NCBI RefSeq assembly: GCF_024807945.1
Contig: NZ_JANUFD010000006.1
Coordinates: 1-64,000, forward strand
Length of the DNA: 64,000 nt
DNA from: Pseudomonas sp. JUb42
GTDB lineage: Bacteria > Pseudomonadota > Gammaproteobacteria > Pseudomonadales > Pseudomonadaceae
Direction: 5' to 3'
This document shows positions 1 to 8,763 of this stretch, piece after piece (within the stretch, counting starts at the first letter, position 1; each line of letters starts with the position of its first letter). Under the pieces are notes generated by a model. The model saw only the letters and a program-made list of their open reading frames with translations. It searched no databases and was not told the origin of the DNA. The position numbers were made by a program, and so were the translations under genes.

Positions 1-23
1 AACTTTCTTCGAGACCTTTTGCG

Positions 24-350
24 ATGATCCGCATCGACGCCATCTGGCTCGCCACCGAACCTATGGACATGCGCGCCGGTACCGAGACGGCACTGGCCAG
101 GGTGATCGCTGTGTTCGGTGCGGCGCAGCCGCACTGTGCTTATCTGTTCGCCAATCGCCGTGCCAATCGCATGAAAGTGCTGGTGCATGACGGCTTCGGA
201 ATATGGCTGGCGGCGCGCCGATTGAACCAAGGTAAATTTCACTGGCCTGGCATTCGTCGCGGCTCTGAAATGAAACTGGATACTGAGCAACTTCAGGCCT
301 TCATACTTGGTCTGCCGTGGCAGCGCGTGGGCGCTGGCGAAGTTCGCTGA
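24..350 (+). CDS. tnpB: IS66-family accessory protein TnpB, 3' end altered
   Basis: The product (108 aa) reads as the IS66 Orf2/TnpB accessory protein, which works with the TnpC transposase. It shows the family's opening (MIRIDAIWLAT), the MDMRAGTE stretch and the LFANRRANRMKVLVHDG core. The usual C-terminus stops early: after GLPWQRVGAG the sequence runs straight into codons belonging to TnpC and ends in EVR. This places an internal deletion junction near position 337 that removed the true TnpB end and the TnpC start. The upstream part of the element (tnpA and left end) would lie outside the window. It is a remnant and probably not active. Confidence 0.85.
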   Translation: MIRIDAIWLATEPMDMRAGTETALARVIAVFGAAQPHCAYLFANRRANRMKVLVHDGFGIWLAARRLNQGKFHWPGIRRGSEMKLDTEQLQAFILGLPWQRVGAGEVR

Positions 351-1287
351 TCATTTGCCGCTGTATAGGCAGGAAAAAATCTTCGGCCGCGCCGGTTTAG
401 CGATGGCGCTCCACACTGGCTCAATGGGTTGGGCAAACCGGTGTACAGCTTCAGCCGCTGGTTGATGCCTTGCGAGAAGCCGTTCTGGCGCAGCAAGTTG
501 TCCACGCCGATGAGATGCCGGTGCAGATGCTTGCGCCTGGACAGAAGAAAACGCACCGCGCTTATGTCCGGGCTTACTGCACCACACCGTTTTCGGCGCT
601 CAAGGCTGTGGTCTATGACTTCAGTCCGAGCCGCGCCGGTGAGCATGCGCGTAACTTCCTCGGCTCGTGGAACGGCAAGCTGGTGTGCGATGACTTTGCT
701 GGCTACAAAGCTGGTTTCGAAAAAGGCATGACCGAAATCGGCTGCATGGCTCACGCCCGCCGCAAGTTTTTCGATCTGCACGTGGCAAATAAAAGCGTGT
801 TGGCTGAACAGGCGCTGCACTCAATTGGCGGGTTGTACGAAGTCGAGCGGCAAGCACGGGAGATGACTGACGAAGATCGCTGGCGAATACGACAAGAAAA
901 AGCAGCACCATTGGCGAAAGCACTGCACGAGTGGATGTTGACCCAGCGCGATCTTGTGCCCAACGGATCAGCGACGGCCAAAGCCTTGGATTACAGCCTG
1001 AAACGGTGGGTAGCGCTGACGCGCTACCTGGAAGACGGGGCTGTACCCATAGATAACAACCCTGTCGAGAATCAGATTCGACCTTGGGCACTTGGACGTT
1101 CCAGCTGGTTATTTGCCGGGCGCTTCGCAGTGGGAAACGGGCTGCGGCAATCATGAGTGTGATCCAGTCAGCCCGCATGAATGGGCATGATCCGTATGCG
1201 TATCTCAAACATGTGCTGACGCGCCTGCCGACGCAACAGGCGAGCGAGATTGAGCTACTGCTGCCGCATCAGTGGGTATCGGGCTGA
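337..1287 (+). pseudogene. tnpC: IS66-family transposase TnpC, 5'-deleted and frameshifted remnant
   Basis: From about 337 the frame reads KFADHLPLYRQEKIFGRAG, internal IS66 transposase sequence, so the N-terminal part of TnpC is missing. The frame shifts between about 398 and 407; the next frame runs through QVVHADEMPVQML, CMAHARRKFFDLH and IDNNPVENQIRPWALGR to about 1115. A second shift near 1120 moves the end (SVIQSARMNGHDPYAYLKH) into another frame, ending at 1287. The longest intact piece is 470-1156. The deletion plus two frameshifts make transposition by this copy impossible. Terminal inverted repeats were not identified with confidence. Confidence 0.85.
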
Positions 1288-1342
1288 GTCATGTGAGGTA
1301 AGTGGAATACTCGTCCAGCGAATCCTAATGAGAGAAGAAAGC

Positions 1343-1849
1343 ATGCATAACTACCAACTCCGGCTTAGTGGCATAGATGATCTGGCGGATTTATGCCGTA
1401 TCTCGGCTCAAGCTCGTCTGCGTTACAAGGCCATTCCAAAACTCGCCCATATTGCTGAAACACCTGCACTGGCCCCAGCGAGATTTGAAGCCTGTCGTGT
1501 CGTAGTTGCGCTCGATAGCGAAAGCCAGAAAATAATGGGCTTTGCGGCAATGCGACCACTGGACGGGCTTTTGTATTTAGACAATATTTCCGTCGACCCA
1601 GATGCTTCAGGGAGTGGGATCGGAGCATAGCTTCTCACAGCAGTCATAGAGCATGCTGAAAGCCGTGGGGTTCAAGCAGTGAGCTTGACAACTTTTCATG
1701 AGCCTCCTTGGAATGGCCCCTGGTTCCGCAAACACGGCTTCCGTACGATGCCCAGTGAACACATAGCTGAGGGCTTGAAACAGGTCATGGATCGTCAATG
1801 GCTGACATTGGACGCCACAACTCGTGAAACATTGTGGCGTGTCCTATGA
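1343..1849 (+). pseudogene. GNAT-family N-acetyltransferase interrupted by an in-frame amber codon
   Basis: The reading frame begins at ATG 1343 (an in-frame ATG also lies at 1328) and reads as a small GCN5-related acetyltransferase: a central strand (IMGFAAMRPLDGLLYLDNISVDP) followed by the acetyl-CoA loop GSGIGA. There a TAG at 1628-1630 interrupts the frame. The same frame continues without further stops (LLTAVIEHAESRGVQAVSL, then NGPWFRKHGFRT) to a TGA at 1847-1849, giving the expected length of about 168 residues. A single base change therefore separates this from an intact gene. Substrate is not predictable. It could be a recent pseudogene, a readthrough product or a sequencing error. 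Confidence 0.75.
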
Positions 1850-3032
1850 TTGCTTGATCAACAAGAAAATTGGGCATTACCACCTAACCTAGGGTGTCTT
1901 TGCCATTCGCTTACACTGATCGGCCGCCCCGATTACCTCATCTCGCGCTGGTACAGGATACCGGTCTACACAAGGGTAGCAGCATGGCCATCAACATGTA
2001 TTTTGAGCACGTTAAAGAAGCGAAAGTGTGATGTGAGGCATTGATGTCGGATGGGGTGGTGGGAGTCCTCGAAGTTGCGTAGGTACCTTCGAGGACTTGA
2101 CTGGGACGTCGTTGTTGCCCAGTTGGAAGAGGTCGGCAACTGCTGCCGCATCGAAATCAATCATCGGGCAGGAAGACAGCCCCTTAGGGCTCGCTGTTCA
2201 GTAGCTGGAGCGTAGTCCTTAATCCCTTGTTGGATGGTTGAACCTCAAACTGCGGACCATAAGCTTTGCCTCCACCAAACAGCACCACATGCTGCAATTT
2301 CGCGCCGATGGTCAACAACGCATCCAAGGCATTTGCCAGCATGGCTACATTGGGCTCGATTGCTGCAGCATTGCTGCCTTTTTTGACATATGCGCAATAA
2401 ACCACGTCAGTCAGGTCGGTGAGAGTGGCAAAGGCGTCAGTGATTGAAGCTTTGTTCAGCAGGTCGACACTGACGTGCTGTGGGCCAATCGACCGTCGAG
2501 CAAGTGCGTAGGCGCTGCTCTGCGGCTGGATGTGACCACAAATCTCGAAAACTTCTCTTCCGAAGGTTTATCGGAGGCAACGCGCTTGATCTGGGCTGGC
2601 ATATTAATCATGGTGCGTGAACGAGCCTAACTGCTTTTTGAAAAGTCTCTTTGCTCTCTATTGTTGACATTAAGATCAACATGTCAAAATCCTACAGCAT
2701 GTTTCGTCGCGTATAATCAGCTCGTACAAATTTTCATAACGTTTAACAGTCGCATTTTTTAATTCGAAAACTATTTGATTTACACAGGGCTGATCAAAAA
2801 AATGGAGAAATGCAGATAGCGCATTTGTTATGTGGATTTTCTCGAGCAATGAAATCACAGTGAAGTCACGATGTCCGAAAACATCGGATTTACGTCCTTG
2901 AGGAGGCTTGAGCTTTACTTGTATGGTAACAATGTTAAGAGTTATCTTCGTCGTACCATTAAGATTCACGGTATCACGCCCTGCATTACTCGATGATAAA
3001 AATAAGTCAGTTATGGTTTTAGGGATCCACTT
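1850..3032. other. Degenerate interval with no intact gene
   Basis: Nearly 1.2 kb between the broken acetyltransferase and the ATP-grasp gene contains no convincing complete gene. The middle holds an SDR remnant on the minus strand (listed separately). The last 400 bases are strongly AT-rich, and the open frame there on the minus strand runs antisense into the next gene and looks like chance. The interval reads as scar tissue of past insertion and deletion. Confidence 0.55.
2184..2558 (-). pseudogene. Remnant of an epimerase-like (atypical SDR) NAD-binding protein
   Basis: On the minus strand a single frame reads SAYALARRS, then GPQHVSVDLLNKASITDAF, LTDVVYCAYV and ALDALLTIGAKLQHVVLFGG, followed by KAYGPQ. 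This resembles the core of progesterone-reductase/iridoid-synthase-like SDRs (PRISE), which carry comparable VVYCA and KHYG-like stretches. The N-terminal Rossmann glycine motif is absent upstream and the C-terminal half is replaced by unrelated sequence ending at the stop at 2184. It is a fragment without expected function. The family call rests on resemblance only. Confidence 0.5.
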
Positions 3033-3953
3033 ATGATATCTCAGTCGAAAAAAACTCAGTTGGTTGGTGCTGAGCGCCTTGGCAGTATCGCAATAGTCAC
3101 TGCTGCTGAAATGCCAAAACCAGATATGGAGATCCTGCAGGTCCATGCTGCGCTTTTGGGTGAAGGTTTTAAAGTCGATATTGTTCCATGGGACAGTTGC
3201 GTTGACTGGAGATCATTCGATCTGGTCTTTGTTAAAAGTACATGGGATTACTTTTCGCGATTGCCCGAATTTTTAGCATGGGTTGAAGAGACTCAAGCCA
3301 TAACTAGTCTGCAGAATCCTAGTAACGTAATAGCATGGAATTGCGATAAGCGATATCTAATCGATCTTGAAAATGCCAAAATCCCAGTCATTCCGACATC
3401 CTATGTTACGCAGTATTCAAGCGATTTCTTAATTGAAGACCTTCTGAGCATTTATGGTTCCGAAGAGATTGTAATAAAGCCATCCGTCTCAATTGGGGCT
3501 TTTGGAGCCTTGCGTGCTGGTGCCTCTTCTACCGAGGCCTTTACTCACCTCAAGGATTTAATAGCGGTCGGGCACGCATTAGTACAGCCTTTTGTGGGAT
3601 CGATCCTAGACGAAGGTGAGGTGTCACTACTGTACTTTAATGGTGTCTTTTCGCACGCTGTCCGCAAGCGACCTCAATTGGGTGACTATCGAGTTCAAGA
3701 TCATCACGGGGGATCGGTGGAGCCTTACGATCCGGAAGTGGAAGAGTTTGATGTGGCTCAACTGGCTTTGAATATCGCTCCAGGCAAGACAATGATTGCG
3801 CGTGTAGATTTGGTATGGATTACAGGAAGGCCACATATTATTGAGCTCGAGCTTATCGAGCCTGGGCTTTTTCTGTCCTCTCATGAATCTGCGGGAGAAA
3901 ATCTGACGCAGGCTATCAAGTCGTGCATGTTGCGGCTACGCGGCGCCTATTAA
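3033..3953 (+). CDS. ATP-grasp domain protein (glutathione synthetase/RimK/DcsG-like fold)
   Basis: The protein (306 aa) has the layout of a stand-alone ATP-grasp ligase: an N-terminal pre-ATP domain with FVKSTWDYFSR, a nucleotide-binding lysine in IVIKPSVSIGAFG, a QPFVGSI loop, and the metal site in RVDLVW and IELELIEPGLFL near the C-terminus. ATP-grasp enzymes join a carboxylate, via acyl-phosphate, to an amine or thiol. The ELELIEP ending recalls the subgroup that includes cycloserine-pathway DcsG. The gene is followed after 25 bases by an SDR on the same strand. Base composition is clearly AT-richer than the rest of the window, suggesting acquisition. The substrate is unknown. Confidence 0.75.
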   Translation: MISQSKKTQLVGAERLGSIAIVTAAEMPKPDMEILQVHAALLGEGFKVDIVPWDSCVDWRSFDLVFVKSTWDYFSRLPEFLAWVEETQAITSLQNPSNVIAWNCDKRYLIDLENAKIPVIPTSYVTQYSSDFLIEDLLSIYGSEEIVIKPSVSIGAFGALRAGASSTEAFTHLKDLIAVGHALVQPFVGSILDEGEVSLLYFNGVFSHAVRKRPQLGDYRVQDHHGGSVEPYDPEVEEFDVAQLALNIAPGKTMIARVDLVWITGRPHIIELELIEPGLFLSSHESAGENLTQAIKSCMLRLRGAY

Positions 3954-3978
3954 CTTAATACATATACTAGAGGCTGTT

Positions 3979-4740
3979 ATGCTTTCAATTTTTGATTTGG
4001 CAGGTAAAGTAGCTGTAATTACGGGTTCTACTCAGGGCATGGGCCTTTCGATTGCGCTTGCACTCGGCCAGGCTGGCGCAAGTGTGGTCATCTCTGGTAG
4101 AACGGAAGAAAGTTCAAAAAAGGGGCGGTCGATATTAGAGGCTCATGGTATTTCGGCTCGTGCTTTTCCTCTTGATGTTTCAGACAGTGCTAGCGTAGAG
4201 AACTTCGCGAGAGTTGCTCAGTCTGCCTTTGGAAAAGTCGATATACTTATTCTCAACGCTGCTGGCGAGGCACCGACGGGGTCGATCTTGTCTCATACAG
4301 GTGATCAGTTTGACAAAGTAATGACTGGCAATGTTAAGGCCAACTTCACTCTCGTTAACCATATGGCGCCTGCGATGGTTCAGCGTGGAGAGGGGTCGAT
4401 TACCTTTATTTCAAGTCGTGCGGCAAAACGCGGATCGGCTATGCTCGGGCTTTACGCGATGTCCAAGGCTGCAATCGACCAGTATGTTAGAAATCTTGCA
4501 CTTGAATTAGGTCCGTCTTCTATCAACGTTAACTCGATTTGCCCTGGACCAGTACGCACTGAGTTTTCTAAGGTGCTTTGGCAGGATCCCGTTAACGAAG
4601 CGAAAATGGCAGCTGCAACGCCAATGCGCCGTATTGGTGAAGCAGATGATGTCGCTGGGCTCGCGCTGCTACTGTCATCTGCTGCTGGTCATTTCATACA
4701 TGGGCAGAACATTAGTGTAGATGGTGGGGTTACAGCTTGA
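3979..4740 (+). CDS. Classical SDR oxidoreductase paired with the ATP-grasp gene
   Basis: This 253-residue protein is a full-length classical short-chain dehydrogenase/reductase: cofactor loop TGSTQGMG (15-22), NAAG (93-96), active-site serine at 145/146, and YxxxK at 159-163. The C-terminal GQNISVDGG ending is typical of FabG-like enzymes. It should reduce a carbonyl or oxidise an alcohol with NAD(P)(H). It starts 25 bases after the ATP-grasp gene, with AGAGG as ribosome site, and shares its low GC, so the two are probably cotranscribed and moved together. The substrate cannot be read from sequence. Confidence 0.85.
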   Translation: MLSIFDLAGKVAVITGSTQGMGLSIALALGQAGASVVISGRTEESSKKGRSILEAHGISARAFPLDVSDSASVENFARVAQSAFGKVDILILNAAGEAPTGSILSHTGDQFDKVMTGNVKANFTLVNHMAPAMVQRGEGSITFISSRAAKRGSAMLGLYAMSKAAIDQYVRNLALELGPSSINVNSICPGPVRTEFSKVLWQDPVNEAKMAAATPMRRIGEADDVAGLALLLSSAAGHFIHGQNISVDGGVTA

Positions 4741-4777
4741 CCAATTGTTACTGATAGGTCGAAACCCATTAAGTTTG

Positions 4778-4819
4778 AATCGAGAACTACGCCCCATACA
4801 TTGCGGCGTATTCTCGATT
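4778..4819. terminator. Hairpin between convergent genes
   Basis: AATCGAGAA...ACGCC on the left arm pairs with GGCGT...TTCTCGATT on the right, a two-part stem of 14 base pairs with a small internal mismatch and an 11-base loop. It lies between the SDR and the convergently oriented hydrolase, so it could end transcription from both sides, though a long T-run is missing. Confidence 0.5.
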
Positions 4820-4861
4820 AGCGCAATCAGCTTCAGACTCTATTGGTAGGGCCGTCTGGAC

Positions 4862-5398
4862 TCAGTCTGCATTCAGGCTGAGTTTCTCCAACAACGCTTG
4901 ACCAACCGGCCATACGCCAAGGTTACTTTTTCCATTGATGTGACCAGCATTCCCAATGCGATGTAGCTCCGCGCCCCAGACCCGCGCTCTTTCCTCCGCG
5001 AAACTCATAGATGCATAGGGGTCGTTAGCGCTGGCAACCATCAGAGAGGGAAAACGCAAAGTGGCCTGCGGTAGCCTCGTGAATGAAGATGCCTGAGGAG
5101 GATAGGCATGAGCATTCGGGTCGGGCACAGCTACGAGAAAAGCACCCGAAACGGGCTGGTTCGTCGTCTCTTGCCAAATGGCGACGAGCAGACACCCCAG
5201 ACTGTGAGCAATTAAGACAGGTGGCGTTTTCGCCGCCGCCACTGACTCATCCAGTGCCCGAAGCCAATCATCGAGCATAGGTTCATCCCAGCTCGACGGA
5301 CGAAATCTGCTCACCGATGGCAATTTCTGTTCCCACATTGACTGCCAGTGCGTCGAATCTGAACCGCCAATGCCAGGGACCACAATGAACTCAGTCAC
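4862..5398 (-). CDS. RBBP9/YdeN-family serine hydrolase
   Basis: The 178-residue protein fits the small RBBP9/YdeN alpha/beta hydrolase family in length and motifs: N-terminal VVPGIGGSDSTHW, nucleophile in AHSLG (Ser66), acid in ANDPY (Asp126) and His153 in AGHIN, a complete putative triad. It is probably a cytoplasmic esterase-like hydrolase with unknown physiological substrate. The frame starts at GTG (5396-5398); an ATG two bases further upstream is out of frame and immediately followed by a stop, so GTG is the likely start. The next minus-strand gene lies about 40 bases away. Confidence 0.8.
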   Translation of the reverse strand: MTEFIVVPGIGGSDSTHWQSMWEQKLPSVSRFRPSSWDEPMLDDWLRALDESVAAAKTPPVLIAHSLGCLLVAIWQETTNQPVSGAFLVAVPDPNAHAYPPQASSFTRLPQATLRFPSLMVASANDPYASMSFAEERARVWGAELHRIGNAGHINGKSNLGVWPVGQALLEKLSLNAD

Positions 5399-5437
5399 AT
5401 CACTCTCCCACCTTGATAGTCAGCTCCAGCGCATTCG

Positions 5438-5812
5438 CTATTGTTTAACTATATGCCATACACCGCCTCGACCATCACCCGTGACATCTCCCCGCTGGTG
5501 ATCGTCTTTCCAGGTGTAAAGCGGCTTGCCGTCGTAAGACCATTGCATGCTTCCATCATGTCGCTTGATGGCTTCCCATTTCGTAGCGGCCTGGCCAGGA
5601 AGTGCAATAAACGGCGGCCAGTTGACTGCGCAGCTACCGTCGCAATTGGACATATTTGTAGCGTCCTTGTCAAAGCTATAAAGCGTCATTCCCTGTGGGT
5701 CGACGAGTATGCCATCTTTGAAATCGGCTGGATTTGCTGACAACGCCAAGCCTGACAAAGTCATGCCAGCCGTCATCAGCACGGAAGTGCATATGATTTT
5801 TAAGGTGCTCAT
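5438..5812 (-). CDS. Secreted COG4315-type protein with Yx(F/W/Y)xxD motifs
   Basis: Starting at ATG 5812 the product has 124 residues with a signal peptide (basic start, hydrophobic run VLMTAGMTLSGLALSA). The mature part carries two repeats of the lipoprotein/secreted family marked by LYSFDKDA and LYTWKDD, with a Cys pair in NCDGSCAVNWPP between them. This family is exported and of unknown function, often described as a putative lipoprotein, though no lipobox cysteine is seen here. An ATG nine codons upstream (5839) would put extra residues before the signal peptide and is less likely. Confidence 0.8.
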   Translation of the reverse strand: MSTLKIICTSVLMTAGMTLSGLALSANPADFKDGILVDPQGMTLYSFDKDATNMSNCDGSCAVNWPPFIALPGQAATKWEAIKRHDGSMQWSYDGKPLYTWKDDHQRGDVTGDGRGGVWHIVKQ

Positions 5813-5876
5813 CGGTGAGGTCCGTAGTAAAGAATGCATGTATAGCTACCCGGTATGGTGCTTGGAAACCTCTGGG

Positions 5877-6635
5877 CTATTTGCCCTGAGCGGCTTTTTC
5901 AATGACCGCAGCAACCGCTTTCGGCTGAGACGCAAACACGGCGTGGCTTGCCTTGACTTCTGTCACGGTCGCGCCTGAGCGTTTATACATAGATCTTTCG
6001 AGATCGGGATTGATCACCCGATCCTGGGTCGCAACAACTGCGAAGCTAGGCTTTGCCTTCCATGCAGGGGACTGGATGTCAGTCGTGAATGCCTTTACTG
6101 AAGCCGGTACCTGGGAGATCGACATGAATCGCGCTTGTTTTGCAGGCAAGTCGGCCGCGAAGTCCGATGCGAAAACTTTCGGATCCATAAAAAGATAACC
6201 GTCAGCTGAAGGCGCTACGCCCTTGGAGGCCCCGGGGTTACTGTTGATCAGCTTCAAGACGCTCTCACCTTGATCCGGTTGAAATGCGGCAATGTAAACC
6301 AGGCTTTGTACTTTGGGGTTGTTTCCCGCCTCGGTGATTACCGCCCCACCGTAACTATGTCCTACCAAAACAGCTGGGCCGTCCAGCCGATCAATAGCGC
6401 GATTGGTAGCGGCTACGTCGTCTTCTAGGGAGGTCTCGGGCTCTTGAACAATACTTACAGTGAAACCATCTTTTTGCAGGATTTCGGTAACAGATTTCCA
6501 ACCTGAGCCATCGGCAAAAGCACCATGGACCAGCACTATATTTTTGGTTGGAACAGCTGCCGAAGCGTAAGCAGAGGTAGTCATAGCAAACGCAGCAGCG
6601 ATGGCTACACGCAGAAGCACAGTGGTAGGTTTCAT
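5877..6635 (-). CDS. Exported alpha/beta hydrolase
   Basis: The 252-residue protein begins with a signal peptide ending around SAYASA, followed by an alpha/beta hydrolase fold: oxyanion region VLVHGAFADGSGW, nucleophile GHSYGG (Ser94) and a late histidine in KASHAVF. The HGAFADGSGW opening matches a subgroup of small esterase-like hydrolases common in soil bacteria. The protein is expected in the periplasm. It lies in a run of minus-strand genes with the secreted protein at 5438 and the SDR at 6716; spacing of about 80 bases on the SDR side leaves cotranscription uncertain. Substrate unknown. Confidence 0.82.
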   Translation of the reverse strand: MKPTTVLLRVAIAAAFAMTTSAYASAAVPTKNIVLVHGAFADGSGWKSVTEILQKDGFTVSIVQEPETSLEDDVAATNRAIDRLDGPAVLVGHSYGGAVITEAGNNPKVQSLVYIAAFQPDQGESVLKLINSNPGASKGVAPSADGYLFMDPKVFASDFAADLPAKQARFMSISQVPASVKAFTTDIQSPAWKAKPSFAVVATQDRVINPDLERSMYKRSGATVTEVKASHAVFASQPKAVAAVIEKAAQGK

Positions 6636-6715
6636 GTGTATTCCTGGGGAGAGAGGTTCATCGGTCAGCGGTGAACGGCCAAGTGCCGAACCGCTAACGA
6701 GATATTGATCGATTG

Positions 6716-7525
6716 TCAGATGTTGTCTGGGTTGCAGTAACGCGCCCCAGGTTTCGACTGCTGGAACTTTGTGGATAGCTCGCGTCGCGCGGCTTCGAAA
6801 AGTGTCCAGTCACCACCGTCTTGCAGAGGAGGGATGGTTATCAGCTCGCCCATGTCGTAACCGGCGAGCGCGGCATCGACAAGATCTTCTGCTTTCATGA
6901 CCCAGCTCGCCGGCATATCGGAGTGAGAGAATCCAGCTGCATCCCAGAACTCAGTAGCCGTCGCACCAGGCAATACCGTTTGGATACGGACTCCTTTTCC
7001 CGCCAGCTCTTTATGTAGGGAATACGCCAACGCCAGAACGTAAGCTTTGGTCGCTCCATAGACCCCGTTCAGAACCTCTGGCGCGATACCGACTATGGAG
7101 CTGATATTGATGATTGCACCGTCCCCACGCGCCACAAAGCCTGGTACGGCCGCGTAGGTTAAGCGGGTCAGTGCGGTGACATTCAGGCTGATCATGTCTT
7201 CCATCTTGTCGATGTCTGCATCCAGCAGGGAGGCGACTGACCCAAAACCAGCGTTGTTTACCAACATAGTGATGCTTTGGTTGGTGCGAAGCAGTGTTTC
7301 CACTTTCCGAAGATCGGCTCTATCGTTGAGGTCCGCGCGTAGCACCGTCAGAGTGCGCCCGGTGATTTCTCCAATGCGCCCGGCAACTTTATTGAGGCGA
7401 GCTTCATCTCGTGCGATCAGGATGACGTCGTAGCCGCGTCGGGCCAAACGATCGACATACAACGCGCCTATGCCCGCAGATGCGCCAGTGACAACGGCCG
7501 TACCCATTGACTTCACTTCATTCAT
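6716..7525 (-). CDS. SDR-family NAD(P)-dependent oxidoreductase
   Basis: A 269-residue classical SDR with cofactor loop TGASAGIG (13-20), NNAG near 90-93, an ISS serine near 142 and YGATK (156-160). The LIARDEARL segment after the second strand suggests NADP preference. It belongs to the DltE/YbbO-like group of uncharacterised reductases. The upstream region carries a motif shared with the promoter of a DJ-1/AraC regulator at 10651 (see 7593-7613), which hints at control by one of the two GlxA-type regulators nearby. Substrate unknown. Confidence 0.85.
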   Translation of the reverse strand: MNEVKSMGTAVVTGASAGIGALYVDRLARRGYDVILIARDEARLNKVAGRIGEITGRTLTVLRADLNDRADLRKVETLLRTNQSITMLVNNAGFGSVASLLDADIDKMEDMISLNVTALTRLTYAAVPGFVARGDGAIINISSIVGIAPEVLNGVYGATKAYVLALAYSLHKELAGKGVRIQTVLPGATATEFWDAAGFSHSDMPASWVMKAEDLVDAALAGYDMGELITIPPLQDGGDWTLFEAARRELSTKFQQSKPGARYCNPDNI

Positions 7526-7592
7526 ATTGCTCTCCGAAACGCTGCTGATTGGTCAGAACGATTATCGGAGAAAAACAAAAGTCTCAAATGCC

Positions 7593-7613
7593 GTAAAAAA
7601 AGGTTTTTAGGAC
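7593..7613 (+). promoter_or_regulatory. Candidate regulator-binding motif, copy 1
   Basis: GTAAA-N3-AGGTTTTTAGGAC lies about 70-90 bases upstream of the SDR gene at 6716-7525. The identical pattern occurs in reverse orientation at 10661-10681 in front of the AraC-type gene at 9707. Eighteen defined bases in the same spacing are unlikely by chance. The cognate regulator is inferred, not shown. Confidence 0.5.
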
Positions 7614-7703
7614 ATATTTCGCATCGGCCATGATGCAGGTGCTCGACCCATGCTGAATTAATGACCAGGAACCCATCCTCCCCTCAAAAGCATTGAGCGA
7701 TAC

Positions 7704-8663
7704 CTATGAGGCCCGAAGTTCACGTACCCCGCGCCCTAGTCGACGTCTCAGCAGGCTTCGCAAGGTCGCCCCATCTGCGTAGCCAACCTGAGTAGCGATG
7801 GCCTCAATGTCCAAAGCGCTTGTGCGAACCAGGTGCTGCGCCCGCTCGACCCGCAAATCCTGAAAGTAGGAAAGCGGCGACTTCCCAAGCACCGCCTCGA
7901 TGCGACGTTGTAGTGTACGTTTGCTGGTGGACAATGCTTCCGATGCAGCCTGGAGTGAGAAACCTTCTGCGAGCCGCTCACGGGCCCAACGTTCGAAGCG
8001 CTCCACGAGCGGGTCGGCCCGAGCCAGATGGTCCGGAATCATATAGGGCGCCTGTGAGGGGCGTTCATCGATGATCATGTAGCGAGCTACCAATGCCGCG
8101 ACTTCCGGGCTAATTTGATTCATCAACCAAAGGGCCAGATCGAGATGCCCCATTGCCGCTCCGGCCGTCACAAAACAACCCGACGGGACCAACATACGGG
8201 ACTCATCCAAGCGGACTTTCGGGTAGCGTTGTCGAAAAAATGGGCCTAGCCACCACGTGGTGGTTGCCTCTTGGCCGTCCAGCAGGCCAGCCTCAGCCAG
8301 AAGAAAAGTACCAATGCATGCGGCGGCGATTCGTGTGCCTCCCTCATTCCATTTGCGCAACTGAATGAGGGCGTCTTGGACATCTCGCCGGGATAACGCG
8401 GGTAGCAGTTGGTCAGGCATTTTCGCACTTAGAGCGGGGAGGATAACCCAGTCGAATGCCTCAAGGTCGGCTGCTGCTGCGAGAGGTACGCGCATGCCCT
8501 GAGCGGTCAGAACTTTACGTCGAACCCCGATTATCGAAACCTCAAATGGCGAATACTGCTCCAAAAGAAGTCCACCTAACTCATTTGCGGTACTGAAGGC
8601 ATCCAGCACGGCGGTGAGACCCGTGTCAAAAACGCCCTCCAACACAAGGACTGCTATTCTCAT
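7704..8663 (-). CDS. GlxA/FtrA-type AraC regulator with DJ-1/PfpI domain
   Basis: From ATG 8663 the protein has 319 residues: an N-terminal DJ-1/PfpI-like domain (MRIAVLVLEGVFDTG start, AAACIGTFLLAEAGLLDG elbow with the cysteine typical of this fold) and a C-terminal AraC double helix-turn-helix (SLQAASEALSTSKRTLQRR, then IATQVGYADGATLRSLLRR). Proteins of this type are transcription activators. An in-frame extension upstream adds 68 residues without family resemblance, so the internal ATG is preferred. The gene is divergent from the MAPEG gene at 8764, with an inverted repeat in the gap, and may control that pair. Confidence 0.88.
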   Translation of the reverse strand: MRIAVLVLEGVFDTGLTAVLDAFSTANELGGLLLEQYSPFEVSIIGVRRKVLTAQGMRVPLAAAADLEAFDWVILPALSAKMPDQLLPALSRRDVQDALIQLRKWNEGGTRIAAACIGTFLLAEAGLLDGQEATTTWWLGPFFRQRYPKVRLDESRMLVPSGCFVTAGAAMGHLDLALWLMNQISPEVAALVARYMIIDERPSQAPYMIPDHLARADPLVERFERWARERLAEGFSLQAASEALSTSKRTLQRRIEAVLGKSPLSYFQDLRVERAQHLVRTSALDIEAIATQVGYADGATLRSLLRRRLGRGVRELRAS

Positions 8664-8695
8664 GGCGTAAATGATACCAAAGTTGTCATTTGCGG
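8664..8695. promoter_or_regulatory. Inverted repeat in the AraC/MAPEG divergent region
   Basis: GCGTAAATGA and TCATTTGCGGC face each other across about ten bases, directly upstream of the AraC start codon. The reverse complement aligns without gaps to the sequence at 12641-12671 upstream of the tautomerase gene (CAAATGACA...ATTTNCGCC). It is a candidate operator for a shared regulator. Confidence 0.45.
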
Positions 8696-8763
8696 CAATG
8701 GCGCCGGACGAACCATGATCATAAGATTTGTTCTTCGATTTGGTCAACACAAGAGAAGAAATC

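Noticed and set aside
2676-3146. 156-residue minus-strand frame in the AT-rich stretch
   Set aside because: Overlaps the start of the ATP-grasp gene in antisense and has no domain signature; likely chance in AT-rich sequence.
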